Assembly (NCBI GenBank): GCA_020351875.1 | Contig: CP070671.1 | Span: 1,692,603 to 1,756,602 of the forward strand | Reading direction: 5' to 3' | Origin: Chromatiales bacterium | Lineage (GTDB): Bacteria; Pseudomonadota; Gammaproteobacteria; Steroidobacterales; GCA-2729495 | Length of the DNA stretch: 64,000 bases | Made by a program: the position numbers and the translations under genes | Notes under the pieces: model-generated | The model's database searches: none | Seen by the model: only the letters and a program-made list of their open reading frames with translations | What the model was told of the DNA's origin: nothing | Shown here: positions 42,021-52,082 of the stretch, piece by piece | Layout: every line of letters starts with the position of its first letter | Position numbering within the stretch: the stretch's first letter is position 1

Positions 42021-43022
42021 ATGCGCGGCCTGCTCTATTCCAGCGACAGTTCGGCGCGCCGCGAAGTCGACGTAGCCGTGCTGCCCACCGGCAACCTGCA
42101 GGTGCGCGATGGTCGCGATGTGCAGAGCTGGTTGCTGGCAGACCTGACCATTGAACCGCGCCTGGCCGGCGTGCCGGCGGTGGTGATGTTGCCGGAAGGA
42201 GGCCGGCTGGAGGTCGCCGACGCCGACGCGTTCTACGCGGCCCTCGGCGGTGGCCGGATGCGGTGGCTGCACGCGCTGGAAGAGCACTGGGCCCTCGCGC
42301 TGGTGTGCGCGGCGGTGAGTGTCGGCGTGGTCTTCTGGTTCGTGACATATGGGATTCCGCTGGCCGCCCGCGTGGCGGCTGAGCTGATGCCGGATGAAGT
42401 GCACGACCTGGTCGGCCGGGAAGGCCTGGCGGCAATGGACCGCTACCTGTTCGAGCCAACGGAACTCGCGATCGGCCGCCAGGCCGAACTGCAATTGCTG
42501 TTCGCCGATGTCGTGTCCGTGCTGGGCAACGAGGATGAATACGAGCTCCGTTTTCGCGACTCCGATGCGTTCGGCCCAAATGCGTTTGCGCTGCCTTCAG
42601 GCATCGTGGTGCTCACCGACGAGCTGGTCGCGCTGGCCGATGACGATGACGAACTGGCGGCGGTGCTGGCCCACGAGGTCGGGCACGTGGTGCATCGGCA
42701 CGCGATGCGCCAGCTGATCCAGAATTCCGTGGCCGCCGGCCTGATCGTCGCGGTCACGGGTGACCTGGGTTCGGCCACTAACCTGGCCGCCGGCATCCCG
42801 ACGGTGTTGCTCAACGCGTCCTATTCCCGGGACTTCGAGCGCGAGGCCGACGAGTCGGCTTTCCTGTACCTGGAGACCCGCGGCATCGATACGGCGGAGC
42901 TGGGCGAGCTGCTGGTGCGCATCGATGAAGACGCCGGGCGCAATCCCGGCCGCGCGACGCTGCTGGATTCCCATCCCGCCTCCCGGGAGCGGCTGGAGGT
43001 GGCCCGCGAGCGCAGGCCCTGA
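42021..43022 (+). CDS. M48-family membrane metalloprotease
   Basis: A 333-residue zinc protease with an N-terminal beta-rich region of about 80 residues (DUF7092-like), one membrane helix (about residues 91-110) and the peptidase domain. VLAHEVGHVVHRHAMRQ contains the HEVGH zinc motif (His near residues 218 and 222), and the third ligand Glu is in DFEREADESAFLYL. M48 proteases of this type (BepA/LoiP-like) degrade misfolded envelope proteins. It is 6 nt downstream of the DUF898 gene, which suggests a joint function. Confidence 0.88.
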   Translation: MRGLLYSSDSSARREVDVAVLPTGNLQVRDGRDVQSWLLADLTIEPRLAGVPAVVMLPEGGRLEVADADAFYAALGGGRMRWLHALEEHWALALVCAAVSVGVVFWFVTYGIPLAARVAAELMPDEVHDLVGREGLAAMDRYLFEPTELAIGRQAELQLLFADVVSVLGNEDEYELRFRDSDAFGPNAFALPSGIVVLTDELVALADDDDELAAVLAHEVGHVVHRHAMRQLIQNSVAAGLIVAVTGDLGSATNLAAGIPTVLLNASYSRDFEREADESAFLYLETRGIDTAELGELLVRIDEDAGRNPGRATLLDSHPASRERLEVARERRP

Positions 43023-43077
43023 TTCCCCTTCGCCCCGAACATAGGGGAAAATGCCGGCAGACAAGCGGAGTAACCCC

Positions 43078-45038
<1,961 letters not shown>

Positions 45039-45042
<4 letters not shown>

Positions 45043-45416
45043 ACGCGCTGCATGCCGGTCCACACGCCGGTGGCATAAGCGACTAACCAGTACACCCACA
45101 CGGGTGCGAGGTAGAAGTGAAAGCGGCTCAGGATCGCTTCTCGGTCCGTGCGCTTTGCCCACGTGCCGACCACCGCGAGGATGGCCATCAGCGCCAGCGC
45201 GGTGTAGCCGCTAATCGTGTGAAAGTCCCAGCTCGTGACCTTGACGGACATCGCCATCATGCGCGTGGCCAGCATATCGCAGGCCAGGCCCACCCAGATG
45301 ATCACCAGATGTGCGGTGGTGAGCATCTTCAGTCGCCAGTTTCTAAAGGCTGCAATGGTGTACAGCAGGAATGCCAGCGTGATGGAGACAACGGAAACGG
45401 CAATGATCGGTTTCAT
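45039..45416 (-). CDS. HsmA-family four-helix membrane protein
   Basis: A 125-residue protein started at the ATG 45416 ([10 protein letters not shown]). Four membrane helices with a Trp/Arg-containing first loop ([20 protein letters not shown]), a His in [13 protein letters not shown], and an ending [17 protein letters not shown] resemble the small HsmA/TIGR03987 membrane family. The biological role is unknown. Its TAG stop shares CTAG with the acs stop. Confidence 0.7.
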
Positions 45417-45549
45417 GGGTAAGCCACCTTCCCGGCGTGCTGGCACTCTGCGTCATCAGGCCCGGTCCGACGCCAGCGACTAGACATTGTTGGACGGCCA
45501 CATTCTATAAATGTGACCCCGTTCTGTTGCTCAGGACTTATCCGTATTG

Positions 45550-46251
45550 TCAGCTGAGATAAAGCGCCAGGATCGTGCCCTCCGGCGCGACGATTTCCCA
45601 GTGATCGCCGCGGCGCGTCAGCGCGAAGCCGAAACGCTCCGCAGTCGCTTCCACATCGGCGAGCAGCGCTGAGCGGAAGTGCAGCCTCGGCGTCGCCCCG
45701 CCGCTCCTGGCAAGCCGCAGGCGCAAGGCCGGCGCGGCGAGTTCCAGCATGTCGCGTGGTTCGTCGCTGTCTTCGTCGTCGCCCGATTCGAGGCCGGCAA
45801 TGCGCCAGAATTCTTCGCCCTTTGCAAGGTCACCGCAGCCCAGCTCGATGTGCGCGGATGGACCCGTGAGTGGTGCCGGCGCAGCTTGCACCTGCATCGG
45901 TGAGAACGTAGCTGCCTCGATCACGATTACCCGGTGCCCGGACGGCCCGGCCAGCGTGAACTCGTGAAAATCGTCGATGCCCAGGCGCTGGCTTTCCAGC
46001 TCGAAGCCCGCGGCCTCGAGTTGCCGCGCCCAGTTCGCGGCGTTGGTTTGCACGAAACTCAGCGCCGGTCCCGGCATGTCCTCCGCGTGTAATCCGATGG
46101 CGATACGCCCGTCGCTGACAACCGCATAAGGGTAGGTGCGCGCGTCCGTGGTCGTCAGCTCGGTAAAGCCGAGACAGCGATAGAAATCCAGCGACGCCAC
46201 GATGTCGGGCGTCGGGATGCTCAGCTCCAGAAAGCGCCAGTGGCCGGCCAT
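45550..46251 (-). CDS. VOC-superfamily (glyoxalase-fold) protein
   Basis: A 233-residue two-domain vicinal-oxygen-chelate protein. The first half (FLELSIPTPDIVASLDFYRC LGF) and the second half (SAHIELGCGDLAKGEEFW) each begin with the family beta-alpha-beta-beta pattern and carry His/Glu positions that could bind a metal. Members include glyoxalases, dioxygenases and resistance proteins. The second domain is diverged and there is no context to choose between them. Confidence 0.7.
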   Translation of the reverse strand: MAGHWRFLELSIPTPDIVASLDFYRCLGFTELTTTDARTYPYAVVSDGRIAIGLHAEDMPGPALSFVQTNAANWARQLEAAGFELESQRLGIDDFHEFTLAGPSGHRVIVIEAATFSPMQVQAAPAPLTGPSAHIELGCGDLAKGEEFWRIAGLESGDDEDSDEPRDMLELAAPALRLRLARSGGATPRLHFRSALLADVEATAERFGFALTRRGDHWEIVAPEGTILALYLS

Positions 46252-46273
46252 CTCCTAGTATCCAGCGCAGTCC

Positions 46274-46298
46274 AAAAATTGGGTCTGACCCATTTTTT
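46274..46298. repeat. A/T-flanked inverted repeat between two leftward genes
   Basis: AAAAATTGGGT (46274-46284) and ACCCATTTTTT (46288-46298) form an 11-bp stem with one mismatch and a CTG loop. In the leftward transcript it lies just after the lipoprotein stop, with T's on the downstream arm, so it may act as a weak terminator. The core GGGTCTGACCC resembles small intergenic palindromes that recur in some gammaproteobacterial genomes. Confidence 0.55.
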
Positions 46299-46312
46299 CA
46301 GGTGAAAAACGC

Positions 46313-46729
46313 CTAGTCCACTTTCTGCAGCGTCAGGAACATCGCCTTGTCCAAGGCCATGAAGAAGTCCTGGTAGGTCTTCGGGTCGTCGACTGCATTC
46401 TCATCGATCCGGGCATTGGCCCGCACCGCGATGCGCTGCGAGTCTTTTTCGCGCACCGTGACCGTCATTCGCATCTTGTACTTGTCGTAGCGCGTCGCGG
46501 TCACAGTGCCGAGATCGGCACTGGCCTTGTCGATGACGAAACCGAGGTCCTGCAAAGTCGCAATCACGGATCGCAGCGTCATGTCCTTGTTCAGGGTGTC
46601 GTATTCGCGAGTCTGGATCTGGCGAATCTGTACCTGGCTGCCGGCGCCGGTCACGTCCGGCGCCTGCGTCGCGCAACCGGCGAGTATCAGGCTCGCGAGC
46701 AACGTGAGCGGTATGGTCAGGTGTCTCAT
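46313..46729 (-). CDS. Lipoprotein of unknown function, paralogue of the adjacent lipoprotein
   Basis: A 138-residue lipoprotein (lipobox LILAGC, Cys near residue 19). The mature part carries QIQTREYDTLNKDMTLRSVI, then TLQDLGFVIDKASADLGTVT and an ending YQDFFMALDKAMFLTL. Each of these matches the neighbouring gene product, so the two are tandem paralogues. Its ATG overlaps the preceding stop by 4 nt. Probably periplasmic or outer-membrane facing. No activity is assignable. Confidence 0.75.
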   Translation of the reverse strand: MRHLTIPLTLLASLILAGCATQAPDVTGAGSQVQIRQIQTREYDTLNKDMTLRSVIATLQDLGFVIDKASADLGTVTATRYDKYKMRMTVTVREKDSQRIAVRANARIDENAVDDPKTYQDFFMALDKAMFLTLQKVD

Positions 46730-47292
46730 TGCTGGCTCGTTTCCAGGAAGATCGATTTCGACAACTTCTCGAACATGTCCTGGTAGATCTCCGGGTTGCC
46801 GATTACGCCCATCAGTTTGATGCGTTCCAGCTGATCGAATACCACCCGCTGCAGGGTGAACCTGGCTGTATATTCATTTTCTCTCTCCAGGCTCGGCAGC
46901 ACGACGAGCGTGACAATAATCTTCTCTTCATCGCTCGCGGTTTGCATGTATCCACCACCGATAATCACATCCATGATGAACAGGCCGACCTTCTCCTCGG
47001 CTGAATCCGCATCGATCACTTTCGAGGCGGTTAGGACCCCGAGCGGCCGTTCGATCTCGTCGATGTTGAATTCCATGTCCTGCAGCACACCGATCGATGC
47101 AGCCAGGATGACGGACTCATCTGAAACTTCAAATTTGCGCGTCTGTATCGATCGGATCTCGAGGGCGCTTTCCGACAGCCGCAGCGCATCCTGTGGGTAT
47201 TTCGGTTGGGTCCCCGCGCAGCTGGCGACGAAAGCGCCGAGCAATGCGAGCAGCACAAACTGTCGCCGAATGCCTCTGGCACGCGGGAGCAT
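46726..47292 (-). CDS. Lipoprotein of unknown function, paralogue of the adjacent lipoprotein
   Basis: A 188-residue protein with a signal and a probable lipobox (FVASC, Cys near residue 25). The core SIQTRKFEVSDESVILAASI and VLQDMEFNIDEIERPLGVLT, plus the ending YQDMFEKLSKSIFLETSQQ, line up with the downstream 138-residue lipoprotein; this copy has an extra central segment of about 45 residues. The stretch resembles a secreted DUF of Trp-less beta-alpha fold, but I cannot name it. It follows the BamE-like gene by 2 nt. Confidence 0.75.
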   Translation of the reverse strand: MLPRARGIRRQFVLLALLGAFVASCAGTQPKYPQDALRLSESALEIRSIQTRKFEVSDESVILAASIGVLQDMEFNIDEIERPLGVLTASKVIDADSAEEKVGLFIMDVIIGGGYMQTASDEEKIIVTLVVLPSLERENEYTARFTLQRVVFDQLERIKLMGVIGNPEIYQDMFEKLSKSIFLETSQQ

Positions 47293-47294
47293 GG

Positions 47295-47732
47295 TCAGAA
47301 TCTCGACGTGTGGTAACTGAAGTCGCGGACCCGGTCCTCTTCGTCAAACTTGATGATCACGGTGAGCGTCCGTTGCGAGGTGCTCTCCGCACCGGAACTG
47401 GCACTGCCAGCGCCCAGGCCGCCGCCGGAGCCGCCAAAAATGAGGCCGATAATGGTGCCACCGCTCCTGGAGTAGGCAACTTCCGTCGATATCTTGTCGT
47501 AGATCCAGGTTTCCCGGCGCTCCTCGTCCGTGGTCACGATATTGGGCGAGCCGAGGACCGTCGCCACCTCGGCCGCGGACATGCCCATGGTGATTTCCTT
47601 CTGCACCGTGCCCACGGTGACGCGGTCGCTGTCTTCGGCACGTACTTCGTCGACATGCTGGCTTGCGGTACAGCCCGCCGCGACGGCGAGTAACGCAACC
47701 AGCGGTAAGCCTGTGCTACTGATCTTCAGCAT
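47295..47732 (-). CDS. BamE/SmpA-like lipoprotein
   Basis: A 145-residue lipoprotein (lipobox AVAAGC; ATG at 47732 chosen over a longer frame). The domain ITMGMSAAEVATVLGSPNIV and ETWIYDKISTEVAY follows the BamE/OmlA pattern of a G-M-S helix, a short G-x-P turn and a W-x-Y strand. A Gly/Ser-rich loop (about residues 95-118) separates the last strand pair. BamE helps the outer-membrane assembly machinery, but this domain also occurs in unrelated lipoproteins, so the specific role is not claimed. First gene of a three-gene lipoprotein operon. Confidence 0.78.
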   Translation of the reverse strand: MLKISSTGLPLVALLAVAAGCTASQHVDEVRAEDSDRVTVGTVQKEITMGMSAAEVATVLGSPNIVTTDEERRETWIYDKISTEVAYSRSGGTIIGLIFGGSGGGLGAGSASSGAESTSQRTLTVIIKFDEEDRVRDFSYHTSRF

Positions 47733-47839
47733 TGTGTTGTACCCATTTTCGGGAATGATAAGAAAATGCTGCCGTTGCACAAGCGTGGGGTCTATAGGGG
47801 CTTTCAACCATCATGTAGCGCTTGAAAACCGCTAAGCCC

Positions 47840-48853
47840 ATGAAAACTCGCGCTGTTTTTCAAGCGCATTTACACTCGAACTTCTGCGTTACAGCAAGCC
47901 GCTGGAATCACGACCTGATGGTGGACGGCAAAGAACGCGCATCGACGCTGCAGCCTTTCGCGTTTGGCGATGTATTCGTCGGCGCTACGCTGTTGAACGA
48001 TCCGGATGACGATCACGCCGGCCTCGGCCGTATTTTCCAGTACGACGCGAATCTGAACCTGCGCGGCCAGCTCTGGGTCACCGGCACCACGCACCTGGTT
48101 TACGGGCTCACTTTCTCGCCGCAGGGCGAGCTGTGGGCTTTCGACCCGTGGGCGTGGCTGACTGTGAGGGTGAATGCGAAGGCGCAACAGCTGCCGATCC
48201 GCCGCTTCGCATCGCGCGCGTTTTCCATGGTGCATTTTGCTGCCGACGGCAGCCTGTGGTTCACCGAGTCCCTGGGCGGCGACCACCAGCCTGAACCGCT
48301 GACCACGCGCCACCGGCCGCTGCCAGGGCACGACCGGCTGCTCGGCGAGGCCGGGCTTTATCACTACACGCCGGAGGGCGAACTGCTCGGCCAGTTTCAT
48401 CCCGAATTTCACGGCGGCATGAGCGGCAGCATGGCGATCACCCATTCGGTGCTGGCGCCTGACGGCCACACCCTGATTTACGTGTCGGAGACCGGCCCGC
48501 GACTGATGCGTTTCGATCTCGAACGCGGGGCGCAGCTGCCAGACCTGCAGCGCTACCCGGACGGACAGCGCGAGATGTTTTTCGATCTCGCCCTTACCGA
48601 ACACGAGGAACTGCTGATCTGCCGCGGGGACCGGGTAGAGGCCCTCGATCTCGACGGGCGTTTGCAGCGTCGCTACCCGCTGGAAGGCTTCGGCTGGTCC
48701 GTTATCGGCACGGCTAAGCCCGGCATGGCCTATGTCGCGAACTGGTTCAGCGGCGAAGTGGTGTGCCTGGAACTCACCACGGGCGCCGTTACCGCGTCCG
48801 TCACGATAGCCCCGAAATGCATCGCCGGTCTGGCACAATATCCGCTGACGTGA
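47840..48853 (+). CDS. Hypothetical beta-propeller-like protein
   Basis: A 337-residue protein from the ATG at 47840 (a TTG at 47822 is also possible). No signal peptide. The sequence is a chain of short strand pairs with blade-like spacing: FSPQGELWAFDPWAWLTVRV, AADGSLWFTESLGG, APDGHTLIYVSETGPRLMRF, and LICRGDRVEALDLDGRLQRR. This is the look of an SMP-30/NHL-type propeller, some of which are lactonases. No catalytic metal site can be fixed. The stop overlaps the next start as GTGA (48850-48853). Confidence 0.65.
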   Translation: MKTRAVFQAHLHSNFCVTASRWNHDLMVDGKERASTLQPFAFGDVFVGATLLNDPDDDHAGLGRIFQYDANLNLRGQLWVTGTTHLVYGLTFSPQGELWAFDPWAWLTVRVNAKAQQLPIRRFASRAFSMVHFAADGSLWFTESLGGDHQPEPLTTRHRPLPGHDRLLGEAGLYHYTPEGELLGQFHPEFHGGMSGSMAITHSVLAPDGHTLIYVSETGPRLMRFDLERGAQLPDLQRYPDGQREMFFDLALTEHEELLICRGDRVEALDLDGRLQRRYPLEGFGWSVIGTAKPGMAYVANWFSGEVVCLELTTGAVTASVTIAPKCIAGLAQYPLT

Positions 48854-49185
48854 CGGAAGCGACCATCATTTCCCTGCGCCGCTATGGCGCACATCGCAGG
48901 GTCCGGCAACTGCGGAGCCTGCCGCCTGGCCTGCGCACACCCGCCCGGGCTGCGCCGGCGCTGGAGGCTATCGTCGCCTATGCGTGGGAGCCGGCTGCGG
49001 GTGACGAGCCGGCTGAGCCGGCCCGCATTTGCCGGCGCCTGGAGGAGTTCGTGCCGCCGGCACCGTCCGGACTGGGCGGGCAGTGGGGCCTGGTGCACTG
49101 GTTGTACGACAACCTGGTGCCGGAAGCCTGGGATTCCCCGACTCTGTTCAAACCGCTGCTCACGGACTGTTTGCGCGACGGTTGA
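48850..49185 (+). CDS. Small hypothetical protein coupled to the propeller gene
   Basis: A 111-residue protein starting at GTG 48850, overlapping the preceding TGA by 4 nt. The N-terminal third is very Arg-rich (RRYGAHRRVRQLRSLPPG), the middle Ala/Pro-rich and the end acidic-aromatic (GQWGLVHWLYDNLVPEAWDS). No recognised family, signal or membrane span. The overlap argues that it is real and works with the propeller protein. A Rho-independent terminator follows 44 nt after its stop. Confidence 0.6.
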   Translation: MTEATIISLRRYGAHRRVRQLRSLPPGLRTPARAAPALEAIVAYAWEPAAGDEPAEPARICRRLEEFVPPAPSGLGGQWGLVHWLYDNLVPEAWDSPTLFKPLLTDCLRDG

Positions 49186-49228
49186 GGGAGTCTGCCCGCA
49201 GCCCGGCTAACAGGCGCAAGGGTATGCA

Positions 49229-49254
49229 GGTCCCCGGAAGGGGGCCCTTTTTTT
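49229..49254 (+). terminator. Rho-independent terminator of the propeller operon
   Basis: GGTCCCC (49229-49235) and GGGGGCC (49240-49246) pair with one T-G wobble around a GGAA tetraloop, followed by C and seven T's (49248-49254). This is the clearest intrinsic terminator in the window. Its T run overlaps the stop codon of the convergent DctM gene. Confidence 0.85.
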
Positions 49255-50569
49255 ATGTCCCCAGCAGGCCCGGCAGCCACAGCGCGAGGCCGGGTGCCAG
49301 CAACAACAAACCGAGCAGCGCCGCATCACAGGCGAGATAGGGCGCCGCCGCGAGCGCGATGCGCGACAAGGTGGTGCCCGGCGGCGCCACGCCCAGCATC
49401 AGGAACAGCAGCAGCCCGAACGGCGGTGTGCTGAGGCTCATCTCCAGCGCCAGCAGCATCACGATGCCGAACCAGACCGGATCAAAGCCCAGGGCCGCGG
49501 CCAGCGGGAAGAACACCGGGATGGTCAGCAGCATGATGGAGATCTGGTCCATGAACATGCCCAGCACCAGCAGCACCGAGAACATCAGCACCAGCTTTGC
49601 CACCGGCCCGGCCTCCAGCGAAATCGCCCAGTCCACCGCGGCACCACTGGTGCCGGAAAAGGCCATCAGCTGACCGAATACCGATGAACCAACGATCAGC
49701 AGGAACACAGTGCCGGTGACGCTGACGGTGCTCAGCAAAGATTTTTGTAATGCCTGAAACGACAGACCGACCGTCGCGACGGCAAGTCCTGCGACCGACA
49801 GGGCACCGAAGGCTGCCGCCTCCGAGGGTGTCGCAATCCCGAGGATGATGAAGCCCACGACGGCAAAGATCACGATGCCCAGCGGCAGGATGTTGACGAC
49901 CACGAGCCGCAGTTTTTCCCGCGCGGTGACCGAGTCCACGTGGTAGGCGGGGGCGGCTTCCGGGTTGCGGCGCGCCTGCACGTAGATCACCAGCACATAC
50001 AGGGTCGCGAGGACCAGGCCGGGAACCAGGCCCGCCAGCAGCAACGCGCCGATATCCACGCGGGCGAGACTGCCGAGCAGCACACCGAGGGATGACGGCG
50101 GAATCAGCATGGCCAGTCCACCGGTGCCGATGATCGGGCCGATGGCCATGTGCGGCTGGTAACCGCGCCGGGTCATCTCCGGCACCATCAGCGAACCGAG
50201 CATGGCGGTGTTGGCCATCGTCGAGCCGGTCAGCGTCGAGAAGGTCGCACCGCCGGCTACGGTCAGGTAGCTGAGCCGGGCCGGGATGCGGCCGAACAGC
50301 GCATCCAGCGCATCGAAGACACGCAACGCGAGACCACTGTGAAACAGCAGTGCGCCCATCAGCACGAACATCGGCACGGCGACGAGCGTGAAGGTGGTAA
50401 TCAGCGCGGTGGAGTTGTCGACGAGCTGCAGTAACCCCGGCAGTCTGCCCATGATCAGCAGCGCGCCGAGCAGGTTGGCACCCAGAAAGGCAAAGGCCAC
50501 CGGGACGCCGGCCGCCATCAGCAGCGCGACCAGCGCAAAGACCAGCAAACCGGCGCCGGGGCCGCTCAT
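49253..50569 (-). CDS. dctM: TRAP transporter large permease (DctM)
   Basis: A 438-residue membrane protein with about 12 helices. Typical segments are LLAAGLPVAF-like (here LLMAAGVPVAFAFLGAN), PMFVLMGALLFHSGLA, GSTMANTAMLGSLMVPEM and LGMFMDQISIMLLTIPVFFP. DctM forms the transport path of Na+-driven TRAP systems. Its ATG overlaps the DctQ stop by 1 nt. Last gene of the TorT-kinase-TRAP operon. Confidence 0.94.
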   Translation of the reverse strand: MSGPGAGLLVFALVALLMAAGVPVAFAFLGANLLGALLIMGRLPGLLQLVDNSTALITTFTLVAVPMFVLMGALLFHSGLALRVFDALDALFGRIPARLSYLTVAGGATFSTLTGSTMANTAMLGSLMVPEMTRRGYQPHMAIGPIIGTGGLAMLIPPSSLGVLLGSLARVDIGALLLAGLVPGLVLATLYVLVIYVQARRNPEAAPAYHVDSVTAREKLRLVVVNILPLGIVIFAVVGFIILGIATPSEAAAFGALSVAGLAVATVGLSFQALQKSLLSTVSVTGTVFLLIVGSSVFGQLMAFSGTSGAAVDWAISLEAGPVAKLVLMFSVLLVLGMFMDQISIMLLTIPVFFPLAAALGFDPVWFGIVMLLALEMSLSTPPFGLLLFLMLGVAPPGTTLSRIALAAAPYLACDAALLGLLLLAPGLALWLPGLLGT

Positions 50570-51069
50570 CAGAAAGTATCCGGCCGTTGCGCGCCGGCCA
50601 GGGATTCACCGCGCACCAGCAGGCGCAAAAACTCCGTGCCCATCAAACCGAAGCCGACGACCAGCGGCAGGAACAGCAGCCAGCGGGGTGTGTCCAGCGA
50701 GCGCACATCGACCTCACCGCGGTGCCAGGCTTCGACCGCCAGCAGCATGGCCAGTGTTGCCATCAGTGCGCAGATCACGACGCACAGGGTGAGCACCGCG
50801 CGGTCGAGCCAGCGTCGCTTTTGTGCGTCCACGCGCCGGTACAGGACCTCCACGATGATGTGCCCGCGCATTCGCACGAGGTAGGGCGCCGCAGCCATCG
50901 TGAAATAGAGCAGCGCGTACTCGGTCAGCGCGACCGTGGATGCGGGCGGCTGCAGCCCGAGGTTGCGTGCAATGACGTCCCACGCGATCAACAGGCACAG
51001 TGCGCCGATCAGCGCGCCGGCGAAGCCCGCCAGGCCGTGAATCAATACGTGGTACGCGCGGCGGATCAC
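50569..51069 (-). CDS. dctQ: TRAP transporter small permease (DctQ)
   Basis: A 166-residue protein with four helices and the family layout: GALIGALCLLIAWDVIARNL, then SVALTEYALLYFTMAAAPYL (here TVALTEYALL), MRGHIIVEVLY and a C-terminal FLPLVVGFGLMGTEFL. It starts at GTG 51069, overlapping the DctP stop (GTGA). It pairs with DctM as the membrane unit. Confidence 0.92.
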   Translation of the reverse strand: MIRRAYHVLIHGLAGFAGALIGALCLLIAWDVIARNLGLQPPASTVALTEYALLYFTMAAAPYLVRMRGHIIVEVLYRRVDAQKRRWLDRAVLTLCVVICALMATLAMLLAVEAWHRGEVDVRSLDTPRWLLFLPLVVGFGLMGTEFLRLLVRGESLAGAQRPDTF

Positions 51070-52076
51070 TGCGCGTCACCTTCCGGGTAGAAGTACGGTT
51101 TGAGCTTGCGCGCAGCCTCGGGGGCACGTCGTGCCATTCGTGCCCAGACGACGTCGTGCGCCAGGGCCCGGTACGCATCGCCATGGGGCGCCGGTATCGG
51201 GGCCGACTGCAAGCCACGTTCGGCGAGCAGCGCCACTTCCCGATCCTGCAGTTCGAAGAAGCCTGCGCGCCCCCGTGGTTCGTAAGCCTCTGCCTGCTCC
51301 GCGAGAATCCGCCGTGCTGCCGGGCTCAGGGATTGCCAGCGGTCCAGGTTGATCTGCAGGCAAATGGACATCTGCAGGAACGATGGATCGATGCGATAGC
51401 GAATGAAGTTCTCCACGCCGAGATCCGGGATGCCGGTGGTCGTGAAGGCGAGGCCGTCGACGGTGCCCCGTTGCAGCGCGGTGTAGATTTCTTTGACCGC
51501 GATTTGCACTGGCCGGCCACCGAGCACGCTCAGCAGTTCGCGGTTCGACGGTGACGTGCGAATCTTCAGGCCCGCCAGGTTGGGCATCCCGTCAGCATCG
51601 AAACGCGGTTCGTCGGTCAGGTAGATGTTCACGCCGACGCCCGACTGCATCCAGCCCAGCAGATGCGCGTTGATGCGCCTGGCCCAGTAAGCCTGCAGCG
51701 CGTCGAAGCCGCCGTTGCGCCGCGCGTCCGCCGGCGTGATGGTCGAGGCGAAAATCGCATCGCCTTCCGGCAGCACGCCGCGGTAGTAGGTAATGGCGCC
51801 GAAGGCCATGTCGATCACACCCCGGCGCAGCGCATACAACAGCTGCGCCTGCGGGATCACCTCCGGGCCGCCGAGAAAGTCGATCTGCACCACGCCGCGG
51901 CCCGTCTCATTCACGGCGTCCACGTAGTCCATGAACAGCACGTTGAAGTTCTGCGGCTTGCTCCAGCTGCTGACCAGCGTCAGCCGCTGTTCATCGGCGC
52001 TGGCGCCACTTCCCGTGATCAGCCAACCTAGCAGGACAAGCCAGGGCAGTCGGAGTCTGGCACTCTTTTTGGTCAA
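51066..52076 (-). CDS. dctP: TRAP transporter solute-binding protein (DctP)
   Basis: A 336-residue periplasmic binding protein, signal peptide about residues 1-27. The start is a TTG at 52076 six bases after the kinase stop. LTLVSSWSKPQNFNVLFMDY, then GGPEVIPQAQLLYALRRGVI, LAGLKIRTSPSNRELLSVLG (conserved Arg for a carboxylate) and VDGLAFTTTGIPDLGVENFI are usual DctP features. Ligand not predictable; the conserved Arg argues for an organic acid. Confidence 0.92.
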   Translation of the reverse strand: MTKKSARLRLPWLVLLGWLITGSGASADEQRLTLVSSWSKPQNFNVLFMDYVDAVNETGRGVVQIDFLGGPEVIPQAQLLYALRRGVIDMAFGAITYYRGVLPEGDAIFASTITPADARRNGGFDALQAYWARRINAHLLGWMQSGVGVNIYLTDEPRFDADGMPNLAGLKIRTSPSNRELLSVLGGRPVQIAVKEIYTALQRGTVDGLAFTTTGIPDLGVENFIRYRIDPSFLQMSICLQINLDRWQSLSPAARRILAEQAEAYEPRGRAGFFELQDREVALLAERGLQSAPIPAPHGDAYRALAHDVVWARMARRAPEAARKLKPYFYPEGDAQ

Positions 52077-52082
52077 GGTTTC

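Noticed and set aside
40947-42494. 515-codon open frame antisense to the DUF898 and M48 genes
   Set aside because: Crosses two real plus-strand genes and lacks any recognisable motif.
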